DNA from: Halocalculus aciditolerans
GTDB taxonomy: Archaea; Halobacteriota; Halobacteria; Halobacteriales; Halobacteriaceae
Length of the DNA: 64,000 nucleotides
Assembly: GCF_014647475.1 (NCBI RefSeq)
Contig: NZ_BMPG01000002.1
Span: 186,001-250,000, forward strand
Reading direction: 5' to 3'
The notes under the pieces were generated by a model. It was given only the letters and a program-made list of their open reading frames with translations, did not search any database and had not been told where the DNA came from. The position numbers and the translations under genes were made by a program. This document shows, piece after piece, positions 1-7,006 of this stretch (its first letter is position 1; the number at the start of each line of letters is the position of its first letter).

Positions 1-2
1 AC

Positions 3-83
3 GCCGAAGCGGTCCTCGACCTCGTCGACGACGACCAGGACGAACAGACCAACGACCGCACGGTCGAGCTGGGGAGGCGGTGA
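3..83 (+). CDS. 3' end of an upstream viral/element gene (partial)
   Basis: An open frame runs in from the left edge and ends in TGA at 81-83, giving 26 visible residues that are strongly acidic and end in LGRR. The stop overlaps the GTG start of the next gene, the same tight spacing seen through the next 4 kb, so I read it as the tail of the preceding gene in the structural operon. Too little is visible to name it. Confidence 0.55.
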   Translation, partial: AEAVLDLVDDDQDEQTNDRTVELGRR

Positions 84-439
84 CGATGCACGTCACTCCC
101 GCCCCCTCGACCGACGACGTCCCGTTCAACGAACCCGTGACGGTGACGCTCGACGCCGGCCAGCAGGGGACGATTTCGTTCGAGCCGAAGCAGCGCTCGA
201 CGCAGTTCGTCCTCCCCATCTGCGCCGTCACGAAGCAACCGAACACGACCTACGAGGTTCGCACGGACGGCGAGAACGTGTACGGGCCGGCGGGCGTGCC
301 GCCGACCGACATCGACGACCTCGCCGTGACGTTCGTCCCGGCGCGGCGCTTCGAGCGCTCGCTGAAGGTCGTCATCTCGAACGTCTCGAACTCCACGCAC
401 ACCTACCACGTGCAGCCGGTCGGCTACGAGGTGGCCTAA
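80..439 (+). CDS. Small beta-rich structural-type protein
   Basis: A 119-residue protein with no signal peptide or membrane segment. It consists of alternating short hydrophobic strands and turns (VTVTLDAGQQGTISFE, then LKVVISNVSNSTHTYHV near the C-terminus), as expected of a small beta-sandwich virion protein. I recognise no named family. GTG at 80 overlaps the preceding stop; ATG at 86 is the alternative start. The gene overlaps its downstream neighbour by one base, so the two are probably co-translated. Its place before a repeat-containing fibre suggests a minor capsid, vertex or spike-base role, but that is inference. Confidence 0.65.
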   Translation: MTMHVTPAPSTDDVPFNEPVTVTLDAGQQGTISFEPKQRSTQFVLPICAVTKQPNTTYEVRTDGENVYGPAGVPPTDIDDLAVTFVPARRFERSLKVVISNVSNSTHTYHVQPVGYEVA

Positions 440-843
440 TGGGGCTTGAAACGAACACGCAGGTCCGCGAACTCGCCACCGTCGAGAACGCGTCAGGCGA
501 CTCCGTGCAGCCTGCGAGCGACGACTTCGTGCACTGGACCGACACCGGACGGAACGTGAAGGACGACCCCGTTCACCTCGGGGTTCGCGCCCCCGACCGC
601 GCTGACGTCGTCACCGTCCACGTCGCCGACTGGGACGGCTCCGGCACGGTCACGCTCCACTTCTGCGACGAGGAGTTCAACCCTGTCACCAGCCGCGGAG
701 CGAGCGATAATCCCGACTACGAGAGCGACGGCACGACCGACGTCTTCATCGAGACCTCGGTAGCGAGCCCGTATCTCAAAGTCGACGTCGAGGACACCAG
801 CGGGAACGAGAACAAGCCGAACGTGAGCGTGTACGCACGATGA
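439..843 (+). CDS. Small beta-rich structural-type protein, second of a pair
   Basis: A 134-residue acidic protein without membrane segments. After about 40 polar residues the pattern becomes strand-rich (VVTVHVADWDGSGTVTLHF, later SPYLKVDVEDTSGN), which resembles a compact beta-sandwich. A single cysteine lies near residue 74. Its ATG overlaps the stop of the preceding gene and its stop overlaps the ATG of the fibre gene, so it belongs to the same operon. The two adjacent small beta proteins may be partners in one virion substructure. No family is recognised, and the capsid or spike role is inferred only from context and fold pattern. Confidence 0.65.
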   Translation: MGLETNTQVRELATVENASGDSVQPASDDFVHWTDTGRNVKDDPVHLGVRAPDRADVVTVHVADWDGSGTVTLHFCDEEFNPVTSRGASDNPDYESDGTTDVFIETSVASPYLKVDVEDTSGNENKPNVSVYAR

Positions 844-1901
844 GCGACAGACCAAACACCGACCCACCGACGAAGGCCGACGTCGCGGCGACTATCGACG
901 ACTACGACACCCCGCTGCTGCTCGCGGCGCTCGCGAGTCCCTACGCGCTCAACGCCATCACCGATATGGACGTGCACGCCGCGGACCTCGTCGACGAGGG
1001 CACGACCCTCTACGACGCCGCGAACCGCGAGTTCGTGCAGTCCCGTCTCGGCGGCCCGGCTTCCTCGCTTTCGGCGTATCCGCTCGCCACTGGCGACCTC
1101 GACGACGACGTCGTCACGGCCGCGAAGGTCGCTGTCGACGCGGTTGCGAACGAGCACCTACAGGCCGACGCCGTCGACTCCGCCGAACTCGCGACCGACG
1201 CCGTCACGGCTGCGAAAGTCGCCGTCGACGCCGTCGCGAACGAGCACTTGGCGAACGACGCGGTCAACTCCGCCGAGCTCGCGACCGACGCCGTCCAGGC
1301 CGCGCACATCGCCGCGTCCGCGGTCGGCTCCGGTCAGTTGGCGACGAACGCAGTGACGACCGGCGCGCTCGCCGCCGACGCCGTCACCGGCTCCGAAATA
1401 GCCGCGGACGCCGTGGGGTCCGCCCACATCGCTCCCGACTCCGTCGGCAACAACCAGCTCGCCTTCGACGTCGCCACGCAGTCTGAGTTCGATTCGCACG
1501 CCCTTGACGCCGACGCGCACCACAATCGGCCGACCAGTACGCAGTCGGCGTCGTCCTCAACTGGCTACGATGATGGAGCAGCATGGACCTACGACCAACA
1601 GGTAAACGGCGACAAGACGTTCGCCATCGATTTCCATACGGCAGGGGACGGAGTCAAAATCGAACATCTCGTAGGACAATATGGCTATATTGATGAGTCA
1701 CGGGTCTATCTCGATGGCTCTCTTGTGGATACCCACAGCGGGTATTCAAGCCCTACAGCGTCGTACGAAACAACGTTCCAGTCGGGAACGATTACGCGCG
1801 TCGAAATCGATTTCAGCGGCGGATATAGCGGGTCGTATAGACAGCGGTTCGTGGTCACTCCCCGGAAGTACGCGGTCGGACCACACAGTCACTCAGTCTA
1901 A
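840..1901 (+). CDS. Repeat-containing fibre/spike protein, probable host-receptor binding
   Basis: A 353-residue protein in three parts. Residues 1-90 form an acidic head. Residues 92-211 are twelve decapeptide repeats of the type V-x-x-A-x-[IVL]-A-x-D-A, a pattern common in phage tail fibres and spikes that trimerise as elongated stalks. Residues about 240-353 are a strand- and aromatic-rich domain ending in HSHSV, the expected position of a receptor-binding tip. The DNA of the tip (from about 1540) is visibly less GC-rich than the repeat region, so the tip may have been exchanged horizontally. The fibre/spike role is inferred from architecture; no specific family is recognised. Confidence 0.7.
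   Translation: MSDRPNTDPPTKADVAATIDDYDTPLLLAALASPYALNAITDMDVHAADLVDEGTTLYDAANREFVQSRLGGPASSLSAYPLATGDLDDDVVTAAKVAVDAVANEHLQADAVDSAELATDAVTAAKVAVDAVANEHLANDAVNSAELATDAVQAAHIAASAVGSGQLATNAVTTGALAADAVTGSEIAADAVGSAHIAPDSVGNNQLAFDVATQSEFDSHALDADAHHNRPTSTQSASSSTGYDDGAAWTYDQQVNGDKTFAIDFHTAGDGVKIEHLVGQYGYIDESRVYLDGSLVDTHSGYSSPTASYETTFQSGTITRVEIDFSGGYSGSYRQRFVVTPRKYAVGPHSHSV
1113..1472 (+). repeat. Twelve tandem 30-bp units coding decapeptide repeats
   Basis: Twelve consecutive 30-bp units encode ten-residue repeats inside the fibre gene. The first three units and the next three form a nearly duplicated 90-bp block (VTAAKVAVDA, VANEHL..., V.SAELATDA appear twice in that order). Such tandem identity can change length by recombination. 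Confidence 0.85.
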
Positions 1902-1904
1902 TCC

Positions 1905-1949
1905 ATGACAAACACGACACACAGAGCCACAGGGCAGAGAATCAGATGA
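1905..1949 (+). CDS. Possible 14-residue leader peptide
   Basis: The 44-bp gap after the fibre gene holds one tiny frame, MTNTTHRATGQRIR. Its TGA overlaps the ATG of the next gene in the ATGA arrangement used elsewhere in this operon. It could be a translated coupling peptide, or simply a chance frame in a short gap. No protein evidence is available. Confidence 0.2.
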   Translation: MTNTTHRATGQRIR

Positions 1950-3103
1950 TGGACAGCAAGACGAAGAAGGCGCAGGCGGCATGGGCCGTGATGCTCCTGC
2001 TCCTCGGCCTCGTGGGGACGCTGAAGCGCCCACAGACGAGCGAGGGCGGGAACCCGGAACCCACCCCGGACACGGACACGTCGACGAACGAGAACGCCGA
2101 CAAGAACGACGACACGACGACGGAGGAGACGCCGAACCCGACGCCGGATAGCCCCGGCACACCGTCGACGCCTCCGAACGAGGAGGAGTCGCCTACTCAG
2201 ACGCCTGACGACTCAACGACGGCCGACGAGAAGGAGGAAGACGACGAGGAAAACGCGGAGAACGAACAACCCGCGTACACCTCACTGCCCGACAACTACG
2301 AAACCGGTCTCGGAGGGAGCTACTACGACTACACTCCAAAAGTCGGTGAGGATGGGGACGACGGCGGAAGCGACTCCGACGTCGCTTCGGGCGTCGCGAC
2401 CGCGGCCGCGGCCGTCGCGCTCCCGAACCTCTGGCAGCACGTCCCCGACGACGTCACCGACGTCGGAACGGCCGCGGGCGTCATCGCCACCGGCGCGCTC
2501 ACTGCGGACCAAGCGCGGAAGCTTCTCGCCGCTTCTCGCGGAGCGTCGGGCGCGACTGCGGTCGTCACCGACCCGCAGACGGTTCAGGACCTGCTGAACA
2601 TCCCAGACCTCCTGAAACGAACCGCCGACGGCGAGAGCGAGCTTCGGGACAACCTCGGCGATCCGTTTCAGGACGTCGTCGACGGCCTCGGCATCCCTGA
2701 CCCCTCACAGTGGCCGGGCTACTCCGGGCCGGGAAGCAACCTCCGAGAGAATCCGAGCGACGTCTACGACAACGACGTCATCGGCGACTCGTCGAGCGAC
2801 GACACCAGCTCATCGAGCGGCGGGAGTTCGTCGAGCGACGACGACGAGCCCGCGTACACCTCGCCGACCGACGGCTACGGAACCGGCCTCGGCGGCGGCT
2901 ACGACTACAACGCGGAGACTGGCGACGTATCGACTCCCGACGACTCCAACGACTCCGGCGGCGGAGGCGGTGGAGGCGGCGGGTCGAGCAGCAGCGACGA
3001 AGACGAGAGTACGACCGTGGACACCGACGACAACATCCCCACCGGCTACGAGCGCATCGGCGCACAACTGGATAGCACGAACTCCTACACGGGGGGCCTC
3101 TGA
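1946..3103 (+). CDS. Membrane-anchored, acidic, low-complexity protein
   Basis: A 385-residue protein. Residues about 10-28 form one hydrophobic segment (AAWAVMLLLLGLVGTL). Then come about 70 residues rich in Pro, Thr, Asp and Glu, a helical middle (about 145-240) rich in Ala, and a Gly/Ser/Asp-rich tail with a run of nine glycines. A motif of the type AYTS..D.Y.TGLGG.Y.Y occurs twice, near residues 111-131 and 303-323, flanking the helical middle. Two ATGs (1946, 1949) could start it. It is probably a surface or virion membrane protein; no family is recognised. It overlaps the following gene by one base. Confidence 0.65.
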   Translation: MMDSKTKKAQAAWAVMLLLLGLVGTLKRPQTSEGGNPEPTPDTDTSTNENADKNDDTTTEETPNPTPDSPGTPSTPPNEEESPTQTPDDSTTADEKEEDDEENAENEQPAYTSLPDNYETGLGGSYYDYTPKVGEDGDDGGSDSDVASGVATAAAAVALPNLWQHVPDDVTDVGTAAGVIATGALTADQARKLLAASRGASGATAVVTDPQTVQDLLNIPDLLKRTADGESELRDNLGDPFQDVVDGLGIPDPSQWPGYSGPGSNLRENPSDVYDNDVIGDSSSDDTSSSSGGSSSSDDDEPAYTSPTDGYGTGLGGGYDYNAETGDVSTPDDSNDSGGGGGGGGGSSSSDEDESTTVDTDDNIPTGYERIGAQLDSTNSYTGGL

Positions 3104-3279
3104 TGGGCGCGAACCCGCTCGGTGCGGTGGAGTCCGGTATCTCCATCGTGCTCCTGCTCGCGCTTATCTACGTCATCATCGAGGTCGCGGAAGCCGTGCC
3201 GGCCGCGGACTTCGAGACGCAAATCGACGACCGCGCCGAGGACGTCGTCGGCGGCCTGTGGGACGGAGGGAGTGCCTGA
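3103..3279 (+). CDS. Small single-span membrane protein
   Basis: A 58-residue protein whose first third is one transmembrane helix (SGISIVLLLALIYVIIEVAE, about residues 11-30), followed by a short acidic tail. Its ATG overlaps the stop of the preceding gene (TGATG), and two bases separate it from the next ATG. Runs of very small membrane proteins at the end of a structural operon are typical of archaeal viruses with a lipid membrane. A holin-like role is also possible. Nothing in the sequence decides between these. Confidence 0.65.
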   Translation: MGANPLGAVESGISIVLLLALIYVIIEVAEAVPAADFETQIDDRAEDVVGGLWDGGSA

Positions 3280-3281
3280 CG

Positions 3282-3572
3282 ATGGACGCGGTCTTTCAGG
3301 TCGTCGTTGGCGCGTCGAGCATCGTGACGGCCGGCGCGGCCGTCGGCGGCGCTCGCTGGGCGCGCGAGGCGGCCGGAGACGCACGACTCTCTCGGCGCGT
3401 CCTCGTCGGCGAGACCGACGTCGAGAGCGACGACGGCCTCGTCGGTCGCGTCCGCGATCTCGAAGACGAGCTGAACGCGGGCGGTCTCGACGACGCCGCC
3501 CGTGTCGCCATCGAGCAAGAGGCGGCGCGACTCCGCCGCGAACTCGTGAAGGAGGACGTTCTGAATGACTGA
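3282..3572 (+). CDS. Small membrane-anchored coiled-coil protein
   Basis: A 96-residue protein. A short N-terminal hydrophobic stretch (VFQVVVGASSIVTAGAAVGG) is a probable membrane anchor. A charged C-terminal half (about 50-90) follows, with heptad-like spacing (LVGRVRDLEDEL..., VAIEQEAARLRREL) consistent with a coiled coil. It overlaps the next gene by 8 bp. I chose ATG 3282 because it sits directly behind the preceding stop; a longer frame reading back into upstream genes has no support. The function is unknown; a virion or membrane-organising role is inferred from the operon. Confidence 0.6.
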   Translation: MDAVFQVVVGASSIVTAGAAVGGARWAREAAGDARLSRRVLVGETDVESDDGLVGRVRDLEDELNAGGLDDAARVAIEQEAARLRRELVKEDVLND

Positions 3573-3960
3573 CCCAGACCAGACCGGAGACAACGAGACG
3601 ACGTCAGCGATGACTCGCTTTCGGTGGACGAACGACGGCCTCGCCGCGGTGCTCATCGTTTCGGAGGTGGGAATCCTCGCCGGCGCGCTCTACACCGGCT
3701 ACCAGCTCCCCGACGAGTTCTGGTGGGTCGTCGAGTTCAGCGTCCTCCTCGCCGCCGCATGGGCCTTCGGCGACGCCGCGTTCGCGAACGTCGCCAAGGT
3801 CTTCGGTGGCGGTGGTCGCGACGGTCGTCCGCGACCTCGCCGGCGACGTCCGCCAGCGCGCGACATCGCCCGCGACGTCCAAGAGGAACGCGGACGAGAG
3901 CGGTCGCGGTCGGAACGCGCGAGAGAACAGGAGCGAGACGAGAACGGGAACTTCCGCTGA
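3565..3960 (+). CDS. Two-span membrane protein with basic C-terminal tail
   Basis: A 131-residue protein with two hydrophobic helices (about residues 25-45, LAAVLIVSEVGILAGALY, and 52-73, WVVEFSVLLAAAWAFG). A tail of about 45 residues follows, dominated by arginine ([10 protein letters not shown] and repeated RERSRSE). The strongly basic tail is unusual among the acidic haloarchaeal proteins around it and could bind nucleic acid on the inner membrane face. It is the last gene of the plus-strand structural run; the toxin gene that follows is on the opposite strand. No family is recognised. Confidence 0.6.
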   Translation: MTDPDQTGDNETTSAMTRFRWTNDGLAAVLIVSEVGILAGALYTGYQLPDEFWWVVEFSVLLAAAWAFGDAAFANVAKVFGGGGRDGRPRPRRRRPPARDIARDVQEERGRERSRSERAREQERDENGNFR

Positions 3961-3974
3961 TTCAGCGGGACCCG

Positions 3975-4376
3975 TTACTCGGCGTACTCTTCGACGTCGA
4001 CGACTTCTTTCGTTTTCTCGTGGGTCATGTCGTTGTCTCGGGAGACGACGGGCGCACTCAAGTCGCGACCGACGGCGAGAATCACGCCGTCCATCCCAGC
4101 GAGATAGGGACCACCGGGCTGGATATCTTCCGCGATCTCGGCGGCCATGTTCGCCAGACGTTCGTCGACGCCGACGACTTCGCCCCAGTCGAGCGTTTCA
4201 CGAGCGGCGTCCAAGTTGCCTTCCGGTCCGTTTCCGACACCGACGAGGACTTCGGCGTACGCGGGAGTCGGCATCACCCAGTCGGCTCCCGTTCCACCGT
4301 GGTTGTCGACGAACTCACGGGCGTTGTTCTTGTCGGCGAGGTAGTCGATGAGAAAGGTGGCATCGAGGACCTTCAC
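3975..4376 (-). CDS. vapC: PIN-domain ribonuclease toxin (VapC-like)
   Basis: A 133-residue single PIN domain, the usual length for VapC. The acidic active-site residues are visible: D5 in LDATFLID, E42 in AEVLVG, D96 in MDGVILAVG and D114/D116 in SRDNDMTH. VapC toxins cut RNA, often tRNA, in an Mg-dependent way and are held inactive by their partner. The ATG overlaps the stop of the upstream partner by 4 bp, so the pair is co-translated with the antitoxin first. It is transcribed against the flanking structural and recombinase genes, as expected of a maintenance cassette inside a mobile element. Confidence 0.85.
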   Translation of the reverse strand: MKVLDATFLIDYLADKNNAREFVDNHGGTGADWVMPTPAYAEVLVGVGNGPEGNLDAARETLDWGEVVGVDERLANMAAEIAEDIQPGGPYLAGMDGVILAVGRDLSAPVVSRDNDMTHEKTKEVVDVEEYAE

Positions 4377-4606
4377 AGGTCGGCGTCCTCTAGCTGCTTC
4401 ATGCGCTCCTTGCTCTTCTTCTTCGAGCGGCGACGTCCTTCCTCGATGCGTTCGTATTCCTCTTCAGGCATCACGTAGTCGTCCTCTGTCTCGGTGCTTT
4501 CGTCGATGAGACGGTTCACGACGTCGTCGATGTCCTCGTCGTCTTCTTCGAGCCGACGGAGCCGCTTCAGGGTGTGCTCGCTTAGTCCGTCGTCTGTGCT
4601 GCTCAT
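4373..4606 (-). CDS. vapB: Antitoxin partner of the PIN toxin (VapB-like)
   Basis: A 77-residue, highly charged protein directly upstream of the PIN toxin and overlapping it by 4 bp. The first half (LSEHTLKRLRRLEEDDEDIDDVVNRLI) looks like a small ribbon-helix-helix or helical DNA-binding head. The rest is an extended acidic and basic tail of the kind that wraps the toxin. The family resembles haloarchaeal antitoxins annotated DUF7557 or VapB-like, but that assignment rests on pattern and gene order only. Autoregulation from the 4607-4770 intergenic region is likely. Confidence 0.7.
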   Translation of the reverse strand: MSSTDDGLSEHTLKRLRRLEEDDEDIDDVVNRLIDESTETEDDYVMPEEEYERIEEGRRRSKKKSKERMKQLEDADL

Positions 4607-4713
4607 ACTCGTGTGTGGGCGTGCCAGTCGCTTAGTCCCTTCGCAGAGACCGAGGGTGAACTTGTCTGACTCCTCCCTGAGAGTCTGACGCCCCGTTCAT
4701 CTACGACCGTTCT

Positions 4714-4728
4714 CGTACATCCTGTACG
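4714..4728. promoter_or_regulatory. Inverted repeat upstream of the recombinase TATA box
   Basis: CGTACA and TGTACG form perfect 6-bp arms around a 3-bp spacer (CGTACATCCTGTACG), 13 bp upstream of a TATA-like element. This is a plausible operator, possibly for a repressor of the element. Confidence 0.45.
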
Positions 4729-4740
4729 TTTCGCCCGAAT

Positions 4741-4748
4741 TTTAAATA
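4741..4748 (+). promoter_or_regulatory. TATA box of the serine recombinase gene
   Basis: TTTAAATA lies about 25 bp before ATG 4771. With normal archaeal spacing the transcript would begin at or next to that ATG, giving a leaderless mRNA. This decides the start in favour of 4771 over GTG 4759. Confidence 0.6.
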
Positions 4749-4770
4749 CCTGCCCCCCGTGCACGAGTGC

Positions 4771-5427
4771 ATGGGAGAAATCGCCTGCTACTGCCGCGTC
4801 TCGACAGACGACCAGAGTCTCGAACGCCAGTTGACGAGTACCCAGGAGTACGCCGAACGCGAGTTCGGCGCGAGCCTCTCTGACCTCAGCATCTACCGCG
4901 ACAAAAGCACCGGCACGAACACCGACCGCTCCGGCTACCAAGAGATGATGACTGACGCGTCCGACGGAGACCTCGACGCCGTCGTCGTTCACAGCATCTC
5001 ACGCATCTGTCGGTCCATCAGCGACCTCGAACGGACAGCGTCGCGTCTCGAAAGCGACGGCGTCGAGCTCCACATCGTCAGCGAGGGCCTGACGCTCCGC
5101 CCCGAGGAGTCCGACCCGTACCAGACTGCGCTCTTCCAGTTGTTGGGCGTCTTCGCCGAACTCGAAGCAAACATGGCCCAGCAGCGGACGAAAGAAGGAA
5201 TCGCCGCGCGACAGGCGAACGACGACTACCACCACGGCCCCGCTCCTCTCGGGTTCTCGAAAGATGACGGTCGGCTCGTCGAGGCTGACGACTACCACGA
5301 CGTCGTCGCCGCGCTCGACATGGTCCAGAAAGACGAGCTCTCGAAGCGGAAGGCCGCTCGACGCCTCGACACCTCACGCGCCACCATCAACCGCGCGCTC
5401 GAACGAACCGACCTCTACGGATTGTAA
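4771..5427 (+). CDS. Small serine recombinase (resolvase/invertase type)
   Basis: A 218-residue protein. The resolvase catalytic domain begins at once, with the nucleophile serine (S11) in YCRVSTDDQ; the conserved arginine region is in IYRDKSTGTNTDRSGY, and the long helix EANMAQQRTKEGIAAR follows. The last 40 residues (SKRKAARRLDTSRATINRAL) form a helix-turn-helix. The length matches small resolvases and invertases, not large serine integrases. It could resolve element multimers or invert a segment. The start is ATG 4771, chosen from the TATA spacing. It stands alone between the toxin-antitoxin pair and the zinc-ribbon gene. Confidence 0.85.
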   Translation: MGEIACYCRVSTDDQSLERQLTSTQEYAEREFGASLSDLSIYRDKSTGTNTDRSGYQEMMTDASDGDLDAVVVHSISRICRSISDLERTASRLESDGVELHIVSEGLTLRPEESDPYQTALFQLLGVFAELEANMAQQRTKEGIAARQANDDYHHGPAPLGFSKDDGRLVEADDYHDVVAALDMVQKDELSKRKAARRLDTSRATINRALERTDLYGL

Positions 5428-5466
5428 CCCTTCGTTATTTGTCGCCGCACTGCCGCTAGCGGACGT

Positions 5467-6399
5467 ATGAGATGGATGTGTCGGGACTGCGGTCGGCCCC
5501 ATCCGAAGAACTCCCCACCGTGCAAGGACTGCGGTTCTATGGATTTCGTTCAGACGACCGAGCAGGTAGACGACCGCGATCTCGAACCCGGAGAGTTCGA
5601 GTGGCGGTGTAAGGAGTGCGGGACGCGCCATCCGAAGAATTCCCCGCCGTGTAAGAAATGCGGGTCGATGCGCTTCGAGAAGTCTCCTCTCCGGCTGAAC
5701 TCCTCGAACCCGTCCGTCCCCCGCCAGCGTGGGCAGAGCGTACAGAGCGGGAGCGAGAGTGAGAGCGCGTCGGGCGTCCCTTCATCGAGGCGCGCGCTCC
5801 TCGGCTACGGCGTCGCCGCCGGCGCGGTCCTACTCGGCGGCGGAGCGCTCATCTACGACAATGACTTCGCCAACCAAGAGGACGACACCAGCGCGTCGGT
5901 CGATAATGCTGAGAGCCCGTCAAACAACGATGCTGCCGCTAACACCTCGCCGACTGTCGACGACGTTCCCGGTCAAGCAGATTCTGCGAGCGATATTGAG
6001 TTCTCCACCGTCGAGGCGATGATGCGTAGCCAACTCAACAGCTCGCGTTCCAACAGTCTCACGGTAAAATCAGAGACAGACGACGCGTCTACGTACTATA
6101 CGCGCTATCTCGTGAAGAACGGGTATGAATCGATGGACTCAGATACGCTCGACCAGAGCTTTCAGGAATTTGGCCTACAGAATTGGTATGCCGTTCGAAA
6201 CAAATTCACGTTGGAGAGCGGTCGCGCCATCGATTACTACGAGAGCCCTGGTCAACTCGCGAGCGACATAATCGACGGATGGAGAGAGGATCCTGATATA
6301 CGTAATTCACTCGACTCGCCGGAGTACAGACACTACGGAGCCGATATTCACACCGCGACGAACGGTGACGTCTACGTGACCGTCGTCCTCTCAGACTAA
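5467..6399 (+). CDS. Double zinc-ribbon membrane protein with CAP-like C-terminal domain
   Basis: A 310-residue protein. Two near-identical zinc ribbons open it (CRDCGRPHPKNSPPCKDCGS, then a second C..C/C..C unit near residues 48-66). After a Ser-rich linker there is one hydrophobic segment (about 109-130, ALLGYGVAAGAVLLGGGALI) preceded by SRR, then a Ser/Asp/Asn-rich spacer. The C-terminal domain of about 120 residues ends like a CAP/SCP domain: a W-R-x-x-P segment, an S-P-E-Y-x-x-Y-G-A-D-I segment, and finally DVYVTVVLSD. The predicted arrangement is ribbons inside and CAP-like domain outside. The DNA of the C-terminal half is less GC-rich than its surroundings. The CAP assignment is my inference from the pattern. 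Confidence 0.6.
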   Translation: MRWMCRDCGRPHPKNSPPCKDCGSMDFVQTTEQVDDRDLEPGEFEWRCKECGTRHPKNSPPCKKCGSMRFEKSPLRLNSSNPSVPRQRGQSVQSGSESESASGVPSSRRALLGYGVAAGAVLLGGGALIYDNDFANQEDDTSASVDNAESPSNNDAAANTSPTVDDVPGQADSASDIEFSTVEAMMRSQLNSSRSNSLTVKSETDDASTYYTRYLVKNGYESMDSDTLDQSFQEFGLQNWYAVRNKFTLESGRAIDYYESPGQLASDIIDGWREDPDIRNSLDSPEYRHYGADIHTATNGDVYVTVVLSD

Positions 6400-6719
6400 C
6401 CGAGGACGTACCCCGCCCGCCGGGCGTCCGGGTACGGCACGATCTGGTCGGCGGCGACGTCGCCGTCGAGGTACATCCGACCCCAGACGGTCAGCTCGAA
6501 CGACCCGTGGTTCGGCGTCGACGGCTCGACGAGGCCGGCCTGAGAGAGCACGCGAAGGCGCTCGCGAACACCGATTTTCGAGACATCAAGGTCGTGGAAC
6601 TCAGTGCGTGAGAGAATGACCCGCGGCGACGACGACAACGCTCGCTCCGAGAGGTGTTCGAGGATTCGTTCGTCTACCGGGCGCATCCACTCGCCCTGAC
6701 GGCGAATCTGAGCCGGCAT
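6396..6719 (-). CDS. Winged-helix DNA-binding protein, PhiH1-repressor-like
   Basis: A 107-residue protein. WMRPVDERILEHLSE opens a winged-helix domain, followed by a recognition-helix region (SKIGVRERLRVLSQAGLVEPS) and the wing (SFELTVWGRMYLDGDV). This layout matches the haloarchaeal family related to the PhiH1 phage repressor. Its ATG overlaps the stop of the gene behind it by one base, so the two are one transcript; ATG at 6686 is an alternative start. It ends convergently with the CAP-like gene, overlapping by 4 bp. A role in keeping the element dormant is inferred. Confidence 0.75.
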   Translation of the reverse strand: MPAQIRRQGEWMRPVDERILEHLSERALSSSPRVILSRTEFHDLDVSKIGVRERLRVLSQAGLVEPSTPNHGSFELTVWGRMYLDGDVAADQIVPYPDARRAGYVLG

Positions 6720-7006
6720 TATGCCTCCGCGCCCCCGCCTTCCCCGTTCACTGGCTCTAACTGATTCGCGTCGAGTTCGCCACGAAGGTACTGCTCGCCC
6801 TGCTCCGTAATGACGTAGACGCCATTCCCGAGATGCTGAAGGAGACCGTGTTCTGAGAGTTTCTTCAACCGACGAGAGATACTAGACCGTGATATCTGAA
6901 AGTAGACTGTATCTTTGACATCAGAGGCGGAAACCGAGTCATGGGTTTCTGCCCATTCCAGTAGTCGGTCGTCCCATAGCGTCATCCACGACGCAGACTT
7001 TCTCAT
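6719..7006 (-). CDS. Winged-helix repressor-like protein (PhiH1 family)
   Basis: A 95-residue protein beginning MRKSASWMTLWDDRLLEW. The winged helix covers the whole chain: a first helix, the turn SASDVKDTVYFQISRSSISR, a recognition helix RRLKKLSEHGLL, and a wing NGVYVITEQGEQYLRGEL. A longer frame starts at 7081, but the added 25 residues lack domain character and would cover the promoter, so I chose 7006. The gene runs opposite to the 7238 operon. Between them lies a strongly dyadic control region, the usual layout of a lysogeny switch. The repressor role is inferred. Confidence 0.75.
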   Translation of the reverse strand: MRKSASWMTLWDDRLLEWAETHDSVSASDVKDTVYFQISRSSISRRLKKLSEHGLLQHLGNGVYVITEQGEQYLRGELDANQLEPVNGEGGGAEA

